Positions 27,592 to 36,650 of a DNA stretch of 64,000 nucleotides are shown here, in pieces (within the stretch, counting starts at the first letter, position 1; every line of letters starts with the position of its first letter). The stretch comes from Paludibacter propionicigenes WB4 (GTDB taxonomy: Bacteria > Bacteroidota > Bacteroidia > Bacteroidales > Paludibacteraceae). The notes beneath the pieces are model-generated. The model had not been told where the DNA came from. It did no database searches and saw nothing but the letters and a program-made list of their open reading frames with translations. Made by a program: the position numbers and the translations under genes. Where the stretch lies: positions 2,480,001 through 2,544,000 of the forward strand of contig NC_014734.1 of assembly GCF_000183135.1 (NCBI RefSeq), given 5' to 3'.

Positions 27592-28548
27592 CTATTTTAC
27601 TATATTCCCAGCTTCGTCGTAAGTATAAAAACCCTTACCACGGCTTACTCCAAAATGTTTGGCTCTGAACAAACGCAACAAAATTGGTGATGGTTTGTAT
27701 TTAACGCTTCCATATTCATCCCAAAGGTTTTCCAACAGTTTAACAATCTTTTCAATGCCCATTTGGTCTGCCGTACGAAATACTCCCTGACGGTGTCCAA
27801 AACCTACCGTAAGTACCAAATCTATATCTTCTACACTCGAAATTCCTTCCATCAAAATTCCACAAGCTTCATTAAGCTGAATAAGGAACAAGCGGATACT
27901 TATCAACCCGGCAGACTCCATAACCGGAACATACTGATGATTGATTAGTTTGGCAAACTGACAAACTTTATCGAATGTTTCATCCGAAGTATTCAGCCCC
28001 GGAACAATCTCGATAATTTGCGATCCTGGTATATTTGACAAGAAATGAAGACCAATACAACGCTCGGTATGTTCAAGCTCGGCAGCTAAATCGGTTACAA
28101 TTACAGTAGAAACATTAGAAGCAATGATAGCATTCGGAGAGAGAACTCTTTCCAACTGCAAAAATACTTCCTTGCGCTGGTTGATACGACGTTCGCCGGT
28201 TTGATCATCGTAACGAATGGCTTCAATTACAAAATCACAACCGCTAAAATCTTCATAATTGGTGGTACCTGAAATCCGGGCAAGAATTGCCTTCTTCTCA
28301 TTTACGGTAAGACCCCAGCTTTCTATTTTCTTGTCTAATTTATCTTCAATACGAACATAGGCATTACCGATTCGTTCTTCTGAAGGTTCCAGAAACACCA
28401 CTTCCATACCGTTGAGAGCGGCTGTAGTAGCTATTACGCTCCCTTCCTTACCGCAGCCTACCACACCTATGCGCGAGAAAAGTGTACGGTTGCGTTTACG
28501 CTTGCTTAGTCCATAACGTTCAATTGCTTCAATAATTTCTTCTGCCAT
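27592..28548 (-). CDS. Divergent 3-hydroxyacyl-CoA dehydrogenase-like protein
   Basis: 318 residues. N-terminal Rossmann domain with IGVVGCGKEGSVIA (GxGxxG-type), then the catalytic region and the C-terminal 3HCDH domain. Several motifs are changed: the usual HFFNPAP reads HFLSNIPG, and the usual GFVxNR region reads AGLISIRLFLIQLNEA. The catalytic His of the HF motif is still there. Activity as a beta-hydroxyacyl-CoA dehydrogenase is therefore uncertain. It lies between pta and ackA, which suggests a link to acyl-CoA/acetate metabolism. Confidence 0.75.
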   Translation of the reverse strand: MAEEIIEAIERYGLSKRKRNRTLFSRIGVVGCGKEGSVIATTAALNGMEVVFLEPSEERIGNAYVRIEDKLDKKIESWGLTVNEKKAILARISGTTNYEDFSGCDFVIEAIRYDDQTGERRINQRKEVFLQLERVLSPNAIIASNVSTVIVTDLAAELEHTERCIGLHFLSNIPGSQIIEIVPGLNTSDETFDKVCQFAKLINHQYVPVMESAGLISIRLFLIQLNEACGILMEGISSVEDIDLVLTVGFGHRQGVFRTADQMGIEKIVKLLENLWDEYGSVKYKPSPILLRLFRAKHFGVSRGKGFYTYDEAGNIVK

Positions 28549-28637
28549 ATTATTCTCTTTAATGCATAATTAACAATATATGATGTGTAATTCTTTATTC
28601 AAAATATGTCATCCAATTATGTATTTTGAATTGTGAA

Positions 28638-29639
28638 TTAGTTCTTCATTGCCTGATTAGCCGTAATCGTAATCATCCTCACAATATCATCAACAGAACA
28701 ACCACGGGACAAATCGTTGATAGGTGCAGCCATGCCTTGCAAAATAGGACCTACAGCCTGCGCTCCCGAGAAACGCTCTACTAACTTATAAGCTATGTTA
28801 CCCGCTTGTAGATCCGGGAAAACCAACACATTGGCATGTCCGGCAATCTGACTTCCGGGAGCTTTGCTCTGTCCAACCGAAGGAACGAGTGCTGCATCGG
28901 CCTGTAATTCACCATCTATCATCAACTCAGGCGCCATTTCTTTGGCAAGTCGGGTTGCTTCAACAACTTTATCAACCAGTTCATGTTTTGCGCTTCCTTT
29001 TGATGAGAAACTTAACATAGCTACACGTGGTTCGTATCCACAAATTACACGCGCAGTTTCAGCTGTACAAACCGCAATCTGAGCCAGTTCAGGCGCTGTA
29101 GGATTTGGATTCACAGCACAATCGGCAAAAACCAGTAATCCGTTTTCACCATACTGAGGTGTTGGCGTAAACATCAACAGCGCTCCTGAAACTACATTGA
29201 TTCCGGGTAATGTCTTTACGATTTGAAAAGCAGGACGCAGCACATTGCCCGTTGTATTTTGAGCTCCGGCCAACTCTCCATCAGCGTCGCCGTTCTTAAT
29301 CATTAGACAGCCCAAATATAATGGATTTTTTGCAAGTTTGGTTGCTTCTTCTATAGTCATGCCTTTGCTTTTACGAAGTTCAAAAAGCAAATTGCTATAA
29401 TCACCCATTTTAACATCTGTTTCAGGATCAACAATCGTGGCTTCAGCAATGTGAGTCAGGTTATTTTCCGCAGCTAATTTCTTAATCTCATTTTCGTTTC
29501 CGATCAAAATAAGCTTGGCAGCTTTTTCTTTCAGGATAATATCCGCAGCCTTCAATGTGCGAATTTCAGTGCCTTCGGGCAATACAATACGTTGTAAGTT
29601 TGCCTTGGCACGAGCCATAATGTTTTCTAATAAATCCAT
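28638..29639 (-). CDS. pta: Phosphate acetyltransferase
   Basis: 333 residues from the ATG at 29639. Converts acetyl-CoA and phosphate to acetyl phosphate, the substrate of the two acetate kinases. Short single-domain Pta type. Seen: [19 protein letters not shown] near the start, [16 protein letters not shown], and [10 protein letters not shown]. An upstream TTG codon at 29717 would add 26 residues, but it lies beside the promoter (-7 box 29704-29711), so 29639 is chosen. Head of the pta / dehydrogenase-like / ackA cluster. Confidence 0.93.
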   Translation of the reverse strand: MDLLENIMARAKANLQRIVLPEGTEIRTLKAADIILKEKAAKLILIGNENEIKKLAAENNLTHIAEATIVDPETDVKMGDYSNLLFELRKSKGMTIEEATKLAKNPLYLGCLMIKNGDADGELAGAQNTTGNVLRPAFQIVKTLPGINVVSGALLMFTPTPQYGENGLLVFADCAVNPNPTAPELAQIAVCTAETARVICGYEPRVAMLSFSSKGSAKHELVDKVVEATRLAKEMAPELMIDGELQADAALVPSVGQSKAPGSQIAGHANVLVFPDLQAGNIAYKLVERFSGAQAVGPILQGMAAPINDLSRGCSVDDIVRMITITANQAMKN

Positions 29640-29703
29640 TTTGTAGAGAAATAATGTTCTGGTAATCGGCGGGAGGAATTTTTCTTCGAGCTGAAAAACG
29701 ATA

Positions 29704-29733
29704 CAAAGATACAGCAATATTCTAAAATTGCAA
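29704..29733 (-). promoter_or_regulatory. Promoter of pta
   Basis: On the minus strand TTG (29731-29733), a 19-bp gap, then TATCTTTG (29704-29711): an excellent match to the Bacteroidota consensus. The predicted transcript begins roughly 55-60 bases before the chosen start codon. Confidence 0.75.
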
Positions 29734-29899
29734 TGTAGAGATGGCAGTTTTGTGTAAATATTTGAGAGTATGCCAAATTATCTAATAAAAACCACCTTAA
29801 ACCGGGGCAAAAAATCGTCGTTTTATTGTGAAAAACATGGTCAATTATTAATTTTCAACTTTATATTTCTGAAATGATTTTATGCAGAAAGATTAGAAA

Positions 29900-31966
29900 C
29901 TAAAACTCATATTTTAGTAATAGTCTCATATCGGTTTTCCTATTGCCCGAAATGGTTTCATTGCCACTACTCAGGGTTTCACGATCATCCGCATAAACCG
30001 TTTGTGCTATTTTAAACCACAAAGACAGTTTTTTGTTCATATCGTATTGCAAATTCAGATAATACCGGTTGCCCAAGCCAAAATACATGGGAATGGAAAA
30101 TGCATACAATACATCATTTTCGTATGAATAAAGCCGGTTTTCATAATTTACAGCATCAAAAAACTGATAACGCAGATTTACTTTTAGCGGGATGTTCTTA
30201 AAAGAATAACTTACATCCTGCAAGGCAATAACACCGTAGGTCATGTCCTCTCCCTTGCGCTTTGATAAATTTCCTTCAAGCACGTTTTTAAAACTAAAGT
30301 TTCCGTAAGAATAACTTAGCTGATAACGCAAAGAAGTTTTCTGAAGAGGAATCACAACGGGCATAACATTCCCCACATCGGAAAGATTGGTCTGCTTCTC
30401 TTCAAACTTAAATCGCCAGTACATAGCAATATCACGTTTCGGGGCAAAATCTGCCTGAACAAGATAATCTTTACCAATGGAAGGTAAATCAATGCCATAC
30501 TTTGGCCATGGAAAGCTATAACTATCAGCGTATGCTGCAAATTTCCATTTTCTGAAAGGCCTGATTTCGGCTCCCAGATACAATCCGTTTTCATTGTTTA
30601 TTCTGGATGTTGCTGAAAACGAAGAAGCATAAAACGTATCATATTCGCGCGAATAATAGCGATGCAACATCACCAGGCTGATATAAGAAAGCGGACTGAA
30701 AAAACAGCCATTCAGGGTAGCAATAGAACCATTATCGGCGGTAGCAGTTTCGCCAAATAAATTGAGTTTATACAAACGATATCTGTAAAAAATACCGGCA
30801 GTAGTTTGTTTTTTCCCACTAAAATAAAAGTAATTATAAACCGATTTATCAGGCATAAGCGCATTATCAAGCTCGGTATGAACGGCTGTTACACCCACCT
30901 GCAAATTCATATTGGTATAAGTCACATTACCTCCTGCTATCTGCTGGTTAACAGTATGCATCTTGCCCAATTCTTTCAAAGTACGGTGGTAACCCGTTTT
31001 GATAAAACTAGAGAAAGTTCCGTTCACAGTATCACCATCTATCATCTTACTAGAATAAAAAACTGAAATATCAAACTTTCCTAATCGAATAGTGACTCCT
31101 CCACCTCTGAAAAAATTACTCTCATCGGTTGAGCTGAATTTCTTCAATCCTGAATTTCGGGGTGTCACATTCAGTACATACGAAGATTTCCCCATCGAAA
31201 ATTCCGGATGTAGCACAAGACCCTGACCAAAGTTGGCACGGAAATCACCAACCACAACAGTTTTAAATTTTCCGAATCCATTAAGCTGTACATGAAAGGA
31301 ATAGAAATCATATCCTTTATGTGTCTTTCCCCAGAATTGTTCACCGGCATCCTTCTCTGCCGTCAGGCCAAGTTGCACTCTGTCTTTGTAATGAAATCGG
31401 TACCTGAGCGAATTGTATAGTTCATTTCCAATATATTTTTCTGCATTAGTTTCGCTTGCATCCGGATTCTCATCCGGAACAAGTTTATAACCTTCTTTGC
31501 TTTCTATTCCACGGTCTAAACGAAAATACAATTCATTTTTCCCGTATTTCCACAAATCGCTCCAGTAAATTTTCTTGTCATTCTGTAAGCCATCGCCCAC
31601 GCTTACAAAGGGGAGCATACGTCTTATATCAGTCATGTCAAGCCCTTCGACCAATTGTAGTTCAAAAATCGTTTGCATAGAACCCGATTGATAAACATAA
31701 GCTAGAATGTTTTCAACCTGATTGTCCGACAAAAATGGAAGTTTTTCCAACTGTTCTCGTGTTGCCTGATTCAGATTAATTGGATTTTGAGCACAAAACA
31801 TTAAATCTTCGTAAAAACTATCGTAGTCTATATCATCTTCGCTTTCGGCAGTATATTGTTCGAATATGTCTGCAATCAGTTGTTCGGTAGTCGAAATAAC
31901 ATCTTGTGCTCTTACCGGATAAGAACATAACAGAACTAAAACCAAATAAACAAACAAGCGTTTCAC
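29900..31966 (-). CDS. Outer-membrane beta-barrel protein with N-terminal helix-hairpin-helix domain
   Basis: 688 residues, GTG start. Signal peptide (1-20, ending PVRAQ). A helix-hairpin-helix (ComEA-like) region follows at about 55-120, with INLNQATREQLEKLPFLS and a FELQLVEGLD motif. From there to the end the sequence is a long run of alternating hydrophobic/aromatic strands finishing in KYEF, as in outer-membrane barrels. Such HHH-plus-barrel proteins are common and uncharacterised in Bacteroidota. It is 25 bp downstream of the 31992-32810 gene and probably shares its promoter. Confidence 0.75.
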   Translation of the reverse strand: MKRLFVYLVLVLLCSYPVRAQDVISTTEQLIADIFEQYTAESEDDIDYDSFYEDLMFCAQNPINLNQATREQLEKLPFLSDNQVENILAYVYQSGSMQTIFELQLVEGLDMTDIRRMLPFVSVGDGLQNDKKIYWSDLWKYGKNELYFRLDRGIESKEGYKLVPDENPDASETNAEKYIGNELYNSLRYRFHYKDRVQLGLTAEKDAGEQFWGKTHKGYDFYSFHVQLNGFGKFKTVVVGDFRANFGQGLVLHPEFSMGKSSYVLNVTPRNSGLKKFSSTDESNFFRGGGVTIRLGKFDISVFYSSKMIDGDTVNGTFSSFIKTGYHRTLKELGKMHTVNQQIAGGNVTYTNMNLQVGVTAVHTELDNALMPDKSVYNYFYFSGKKQTTAGIFYRYRLYKLNLFGETATADNGSIATLNGCFFSPLSYISLVMLHRYYSREYDTFYASSFSATSRINNENGLYLGAEIRPFRKWKFAAYADSYSFPWPKYGIDLPSIGKDYLVQADFAPKRDIAMYWRFKFEEKQTNLSDVGNVMPVVIPLQKTSLRYQLSYSYGNFSFKNVLEGNLSKRKGEDMTYGVIALQDVSYSFKNIPLKVNLRYQFFDAVNYENRLYSYENDVLYAFSIPMYFGLGNRYYLNLQYDMNKKLSLWFKIAQTVYADDRETLSSGNETISGNRKTDMRLLLKYEF

Positions 31967-31991
31967 AATAAAAAAAGGTTAAGGTGATGAC

Positions 31992-32810
31992 TTATTTTCT
32001 GAATCGATATTTTATTGTTGCATTGCTATTTAGACCAAGCAACGGATGCAGCTCGCAGTTCAGATCAATCAAAAAACCTCCTGTTTTAAAACCGCAACCC
32101 AGACACGGAGTCAAATAATCCGAACCGTATGCACCCAGTTTAATGTTGGTGAATTGAAGCATTTGATATTCAAACCCGCAGGCAAAACGATAACTACTAC
32201 TAACTTCCTTATCTATTTGAGTACGCCAAACCATTTCGGGTGAAAAAAAGTATTCTGTCCCTAAACTGAAAATGGACGGAATACGTTTTACAGTAAATTC
32301 TGTTTTCACATTGGTTTGAAAAGTATTAAAAGACTGGAAACCCAGATTGAATGTTGGAGACAATTTTATTGACAAACCAATCTGAGGCAGCAAAGTGCCA
32401 TGATACGAATTAGTGGCTGTGAAAAACGCAGTATAATAATTAAACTGCATGCCCATGCTGAATTTGTCGGAGAAATTTCGCGAGAAACCAATCCCGAGCA
32501 TCATTTCATGGTAGAGCGAATAGCCAAAGTGAGAAAAAGAAAGTCCCGTATTCAACAACTCGGAAGGTATGCCGAGTTGAATGCTTTTTGTAGATAGTTC
32601 GGAAAGAAAATATCGATTTTCAAAACCAATTCCTATTTCAGCATTTTCAATATAGCCCAGTGAAGCCGGATTGTTGAAGGCTGACCAATTTCGAGAATCG
32701 GCAACAGAAGTCTGTGCAATGTCTTCGGAAGACGGAATAATGTTGGAAATTTGAGCCTGAAGAAATTGAAACAAGACAATAAATGTAAACACAGAAATTA
32801 TTTTCTTCAT
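31992..32810 (-). CDS. Outer-membrane protein of the PorV/PorQ-like type
   Basis: 272 residues with a signal peptide (1-19, ending FLQAQ). After it comes NWSAFNNPASLGYI, like the N-terminal pattern of PorQ/PorV-like barrels, then alternating strands ending in KYRFRK. Two cysteines near the C-terminus (CLGC) are unusual for a barrel. No type IX target genes are in the window, so a secretion role is not supported. Promoter at 32880-32909. Confidence 0.65.
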   Translation of the reverse strand: MKKIISVFTFIVLFQFLQAQISNIIPSSEDIAQTSVADSRNWSAFNNPASLGYIENAEIGIGFENRYFLSELSTKSIQLGIPSELLNTGLSFSHFGYSLYHEMMLGIGFSRNFSDKFSMGMQFNYYTAFFTATNSYHGTLLPQIGLSIKLSPTFNLGFQSFNTFQTNVKTEFTVKRIPSIFSLGTEYFFSPEMVWRTQIDKEVSSSYRFACGFEYQMLQFTNIKLGAYGSDYLTPCLGCGFKTGGFLIDLNCELHPLLGLNSNATIKYRFRK

Positions 32811-32879
32811 AAGTATTCAAGGGTTTTTATAACTTAATAAAACAGTAAACTCAAGAACATCAATCAAAAAATCGATTAA

Positions 32880-32909
32880 CAAAGCTATAAAAAAGATTTC
32901 AATTAACAA
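32880..32909 (-). promoter_or_regulatory. Promoter of the outer-membrane protein pair
   Basis: On the minus strand TTG (32907-32909), 19 bp, TAGCTTTG (32880-32887). Close to the consensus. Confidence 0.7.
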
Positions 32910-33008
32910 TGGTTTTAGTGAAAAATATTTTGTTTTTATTTACATTCAATCATTTCTATAATTAAATATTTAATTTTGCAATGAAAATAGTTGTAGCCAA
33001 CAGATAAA

Positions 33009-33608
33009 ATGAAAAAAATAATTTCCTCCATAATATCATTGTTTTCGGAAAGAAACAAAGATGTTATTACCCGAAAAACTGAGCTCAGAAAAGAAATAGC
33101 TGATTTGAAAAAACAAATTCCGCTAGAGCAGAAACAACAGGAAGCACGTGCAGTTTTTGGCAAAGTAGAAACTCTGCCTGAATTTAAATCTGCTGAAAAT
33201 ATTCTGCTTTATTGGTCTACTTCGGATGAGTTACCAACACATGAAATTATAGAAAAGTGGAGCGTTAAAAAACAAATAATCCTTCCTACTGTAGTGGGTG
33301 AAAAGTTGATTTTAAAACCATATATGCCGGGGAAAAATATGAAAAAAGGGGCATTAGGCATCTGGGAACCCGATACTGAAGATAATTTTACGGGAGATAT
33401 TGATTTGATGATCATACCGGGAATTGCCTTCGATTCAGACAAAAACCGGCTGGGGCGCGGAAAAGCTTTCTACGATCGTTTTTTGGCAAACAAGCGCTTA
33501 GTAAAAATTGGTGTAGGATTTGATTTGCAATTATTACCACGCATTCCTTCCGAAAAATCGGACATAAAAATGGATAAAGTAATAACAGCATCTCATTTGA
33601 TAGAATAG
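33009..33608 (+). CDS. 5-formyltetrahydrofolate cyclo-ligase
   Basis: 199 residues. ATP-dependent conversion of 5-formyl-THF to 5,10-methenyl-THF in folate recycling. Seen: KTELRKEIADLKKQI near the start, LGIWEPD near 117-123 and the C-terminal motif GRGKAFYDRFL, which replaces the common GRGGGYYDRFL. The first 20 residues are extra relative to typical proteins. A TAATTTTG box lies at 32971-32978. It converges with the following minus-strand gene (10 bp gap). Confidence 0.9.
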   Translation: MKKIISSIISLFSERNKDVITRKTELRKEIADLKKQIPLEQKQQEARAVFGKVETLPEFKSAENILLYWSTSDELPTHEIIEKWSVKKQIILPTVVGEKLILKPYMPGKNMKKGALGIWEPDTEDNFTGDIDLMIIPGIAFDSDKNRLGRGKAFYDRFLANKRLVKIGVGFDLQLLPRIPSEKSDIKMDKVITASHLIE

Positions 33609-33618
33609 CATAAACGAC

Positions 33619-34347
33619 CTAGGCGTCTGCCGGAACCAAATCATCAATTTTGGTTAGTTCTTTCTCTCCTTTTCGGTAATAATAAACCAAACCATAATTC
33701 TTACACTTCATCAGGCGCGAATAAGGCTTTTCGTTTTTATACTTTGCCTCCACCTGATTCCAGATATCCAAAATTATAGCATCGCCTTTTTCTCGCAAAT
33801 TTACAAGATCTTCCCAGTTACGGTTGGTAGTACTTTGATGAAGTTTCTGAGTAGATTTATATTCTTTAAAAACCTCGTAATGAACCTTTACTTTGGCAAT
33901 CGTAGGATTATATATCGGTAATCCACCGTTGCGTAATCGCTCATTTTCTCCATCAATTATGCATTTTCCCCAGTTAAGCAACGCAGCTTCCGTACTTAAA
34001 TCGGGCACAGTATGCACATTTGGGTCGAGCTGATAAAAAAGCTTATGATCCTTTTTAATATCACCTCGAATGACCGAAAGATTGAAAACCTGAATGAAAT
34101 GTGAGATATAAAGACGGGCATTGTGTACAATCTGTTGGTAACGCTTATTGGCCGAAACCTGACTTTCGAGCGTCTGTTGGTATTGTATCAACTGCTTTTC
34201 AAAAATACTCAGATAGGTTTTTGCTTCGTGAATAGTTTTGTAGGAAACAACCTGCTCACCATAGTTTTCTTTATCCGCGCGTTGAATAGCAGTACGTAAA
34301 GCGCGTAAGCGAGCTTGATCAGTATTGGGAAGTCGGCGATAGGGCAT
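33619..34347 (-). CDS. Conserved Bacteroidota protein of unknown function
   Basis: 242 residues from the ATG at 34347 (MPYRRLPNTDQARLRAL); a TTG four codons upstream is less likely. The protein is soluble and basic, with a helical middle region (about 45-110) and a WEDLVNLREKGDAIILDIWNQVE segment. The start MPYRRLPNTD is a pattern I recall from Bacteroidota hypothetical proteins. No catalytic motif is seen. A TATCTTTG box on the minus strand at 34452-34459 is its likely promoter. Confidence 0.75.
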   Translation of the reverse strand: MPYRRLPNTDQARLRALRTAIQRADKENYGEQVVSYKTIHEAKTYLSIFEKQLIQYQQTLESQVSANKRYQQIVHNARLYISHFIQVFNLSVIRGDIKKDHKLFYQLDPNVHTVPDLSTEAALLNWGKCIIDGENERLRNGGLPIYNPTIAKVKVHYEVFKEYKSTQKLHQSTTNRNWEDLVNLREKGDAIILDIWNQVEAKYKNEKPYSRLMKCKNYGLVYYYRKGEKELTKIDDLVPADA

Positions 34348-34451
34348 CTTAATTGACAATTAACAATAAACAACATCAGATTAATCGCCCGGGCAATTAA
34401 ATCGGAATTGAAAATTGTGTATTAATAAATTGAAAATTGTAATCTTGCCGA

Positions 34452-34459
34452 CAAAGATA
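34452..34459 (-). promoter_or_regulatory. -7 box upstream of the 33619-34347 gene
   Basis: TATCTTTG on the minus strand, about 105 bp before the start codon; no -33 match. The gap between also holds AT-rich inverted repeats (AATTGACAATTAAC type). Confidence 0.5.
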
Positions 34460-34464
34460 AAAAA

Positions 34465-35442
34465 TTAATCGTTTCTAAACATTAATTTTTCAGCTAATTT
34501 TCTCAATTCGTGCTTTTTATTGTCCAAAACCTCTACTTTTTCAAGATTTGCGATGGCCTTACTATAAAAATACTGCATCTTATCTTCGCAAATGGTATCA
34601 ACTCCCAGTCTGTTATAAAGCGATGTGACAGCTAAAATTTTCTCGTCAGATAAATCTTCATTATCCAGTTTGAGCCATTTTTGTAATTCTTCTGCTTCGT
34701 TTCCTTTAGCCAGTTCAAGAGCATGAATCAACAGGTATGTTTTCTTATTGCACAAAATATCTCCACCGATTTTTTTCCCAAAGGTAGCCTCGTCGCCATA
34801 CACATCCAGCAAATCATCTTTCAGTTGAAATGCTAATCCTATATTGATTCCGAAATCGTAAAGCAATTGTGCATCCTCCTCTCCTGCTCCACCAATCCAG
34901 GCTCCGGTTTGAAGAGCTGCTCCAAGCAAAACAGCAGTTTTTAGTCGAATCATTTCCAAATATTCATCTGCTTTTACATCATCTCTGCTTTCAAAATCAA
35001 CATCATACTGCTGACCTTCACAAATTTCGGCAGCTGTTTTGGAGAATAAATCCAACGTTTTTTTGAGGTATTTTTCAGGAGTTTTGGTGACAAACTGATA
35101 AGAAGCTATCTGCATCACATCGCCGGACAGGATAGCAGTATTATCATCCCATTTTTTGTGCACCGTGGGGCGCCCCCGACGAACATCGGCCCGATCCATT
35201 ATATCGTCGTGCAGTAACGTGAAATTATGAAAAATTTCAATGCCCAGCGCAGTATTCATGGCCGATTGAACATCGTCCGAAAACAAATTGCAAGCCATCA
35301 ACGTCAGCGCCGGACGAATACGTTTTCCGCCCAGAGAAAGAACGTAACCAATCGGCTCGTAAAGCCCTCGCGGCTCTTTACTCCAATTAATTTGCTCAAT
35401 TTCAGAGCTTATTAGCTGAGTTATTTCGTCGAATGTTTTCAT
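34465..35442 (-). CDS. Polyprenyl diphosphate synthase
   Basis: 325 residues. Builds prenyl diphosphates (for quinones or undecaprenyl precursors) from IPP and allylic diphosphate. First aspartate-rich motif DDIMD followed by RRGRPTVH near 78-92; second motif QLKDDLLDVYGD near 208-219. GGKRIRPALTLMAC near 33-46 is the IPP-binding region. The chain length cannot be judged safely. It is transcribed alone. Confidence 0.93.
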   Translation of the reverse strand: MKTFDEITQLISSEIEQINWSKEPRGLYEPIGYVLSLGGKRIRPALTLMACNLFSDDVQSAMNTALGIEIFHNFTLLHDDIMDRADVRRGRPTVHKKWDDNTAILSGDVMQIASYQFVTKTPEKYLKKTLDLFSKTAAEICEGQQYDVDFESRDDVKADEYLEMIRLKTAVLLGAALQTGAWIGGAGEEDAQLLYDFGINIGLAFQLKDDLLDVYGDEATFGKKIGGDILCNKKTYLLIHALELAKGNEAEELQKWLKLDNEDLSDEKILAVTSLYNRLGVDTICEDKMQYFYSKAIANLEKVEVLDNKKHELRKLAEKLMFRND

Positions 35443-35452
35443 AATTATATAG

Positions 35453-35550
35453 TTACGAGTTACAAGTTACGAGTTACAAGACCGTAGTATTTAGTTTTTT
35501 GTATCTTTCCAACAAACCAATACTCGTAACATGTAACCATCTCCTTGTAA
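35453..35550. repeat. GTTACAAG-type short repeats
   Basis: Copies of AGTTACGAGTTACAAG in both orientations (GTTACGAGTTACAAG at the left, ACTCGTAAC and CTTGTAACT at the right). Similar copies lie at 38580-38612, upstream of the PASTA gene. The spacing allows stem-loops between genes. Non-coding. Confidence 0.5.
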
Positions 35551-36528
35551 CTATACTAGTTCATTTTCAATAATTTCAGTCATTACGTCTTTTATATCCA
35601 AACCGGCAGCAGCCACTTGTTGTGGTATAAAACTGGTAGCAGTCATACCCGGAGTTGTGTTTACCTCCAGTAAATTTATAACATCTCCTTCTGAAATGAT
35701 ATAATCTATGCGTACAATACCTTTACAGCCAAGTATATCGTAAATGGCAGAGGTAAGCTTCTGAACGCGTTCTGTCAACGAAGTGCTTATACGGGCAGGG
35801 GTAATTTCCTCTACTTCGCCTTTGTATTTTGCATCGAAGTCAAAGAATTCATTTTTCGGAACAACCTCAGTAATCGGTAACACTTGAGTTTTAGTTTTGG
35901 TTTTGTAAATACCACAAGTTATTTCCGTACCGGACATAAATGCTTCAATCATCACCTCATCGCCTTCGGTAAATGCTTTTTCAATAGCCGGTTGAAGTTG
36001 TTCAATACTTTTCACCTTAGTTACTCCAAAACTACTTCCACCTACATTCGGTTTCACAAAACAAGGAAATCCGATTTTCTGAGCTACTTCTTCATCCGAA
36101 ACAGTTTGTCCGGCACGCAGCACCAATGAGTCGGAAACCCTTACACCAAAGCCTTTCAGGTATTGGTTGCAGGTAAATTTATTGAACGTGATAGCAGCTG
36201 CCAACACTCCACAACATGAATATGGGAGCCCGATTAATTCAAAATAACCCTGAAGAATTCCGTTTTCGCCCGGAGTTCCGTGGATAGTGATATAAGCAAA
36301 ATCGAAGAGCGTTTTAACCCCGCTTTTTGTAAAACTAAAATCGTTTTTGTCAATCGTAATTTTTTCATCATCTGATAACTCCACCTGCCAAACCGAACCT
36401 ACAATAGTAACGATAAACAAATTATATCGTTCTTTATCCATAAACGAGTACAGTCCTGCAACGCTGTCAAGCGAAACTACTACTTCCGACGAATTTCCAC
36501 CCGCTACGATGGCAATATTTTTTTTCAT
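35551..36528 (-). CDS. ddl: D-alanine--D-alanine ligase
   Basis: 325 residues, normal size. Joins two D-alanines for peptidoglycan. Seen: GGNSSEVVVSLDSVAG near 11-26, the ATP-grasp loop GGSSFGVTKVKS near 164-175, and the C-terminal LLEVNTTPGMTATSFIPQ. It follows rluD and a PASTA protein in transcription order, a familiar Bacteroidota arrangement. Confidence 0.95.
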   Translation of the reverse strand: MKKNIAIVAGGNSSEVVVSLDSVAGLYSFMDKERYNLFIVTIVGSVWQVELSDDEKITIDKNDFSFTKSGVKTLFDFAYITIHGTPGENGILQGYFELIGLPYSCCGVLAAAITFNKFTCNQYLKGFGVRVSDSLVLRAGQTVSDEEVAQKIGFPCFVKPNVGGSSFGVTKVKSIEQLQPAIEKAFTEGDEVMIEAFMSGTEITCGIYKTKTKTQVLPITEVVPKNEFFDFDAKYKGEVEEITPARISTSLTERVQKLTSAIYDILGCKGIVRIDYIISEGDVINLLEVNTTPGMTATSFIPQQVAAAGLDIKDVMTEIIENELV

Positions 36529-36533
36529 AATAT

Positions 36534-36559
36534 AACCTCCAATCCCTAAAGGGGAGTTT
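36534..36559. repeat. Dispersed CCCCT/AGGGG element, copy 3
   Basis: ACCTCCAATCCCTAAAGGGG lies just upstream of the ddl start codon, within the rluD-ddl gap. It matches the family described at 13226. Confidence 0.5.
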
Positions 36560-36650
36560 AAATAGTATTGTTATTATTCTTTTTCAATATATATTTTCCT
36601 AAACATCAGAGCGAAAACTAACCCAGTTCCCTTACAGAGTTTAGGGTTTC

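Noticed and set aside
29640-29717. Longer pta protein starting at a TTG at 29717
   Set aside because: The promoter -7 box lies beside this start and the added residues do not look like a Pta N-terminus.
31992-32810. Type IX secretion component PorV
   Set aside because: Only the N-terminal pattern and barrel character agree; no other type IX genes are present, and cysteines near the C-terminus are atypical.
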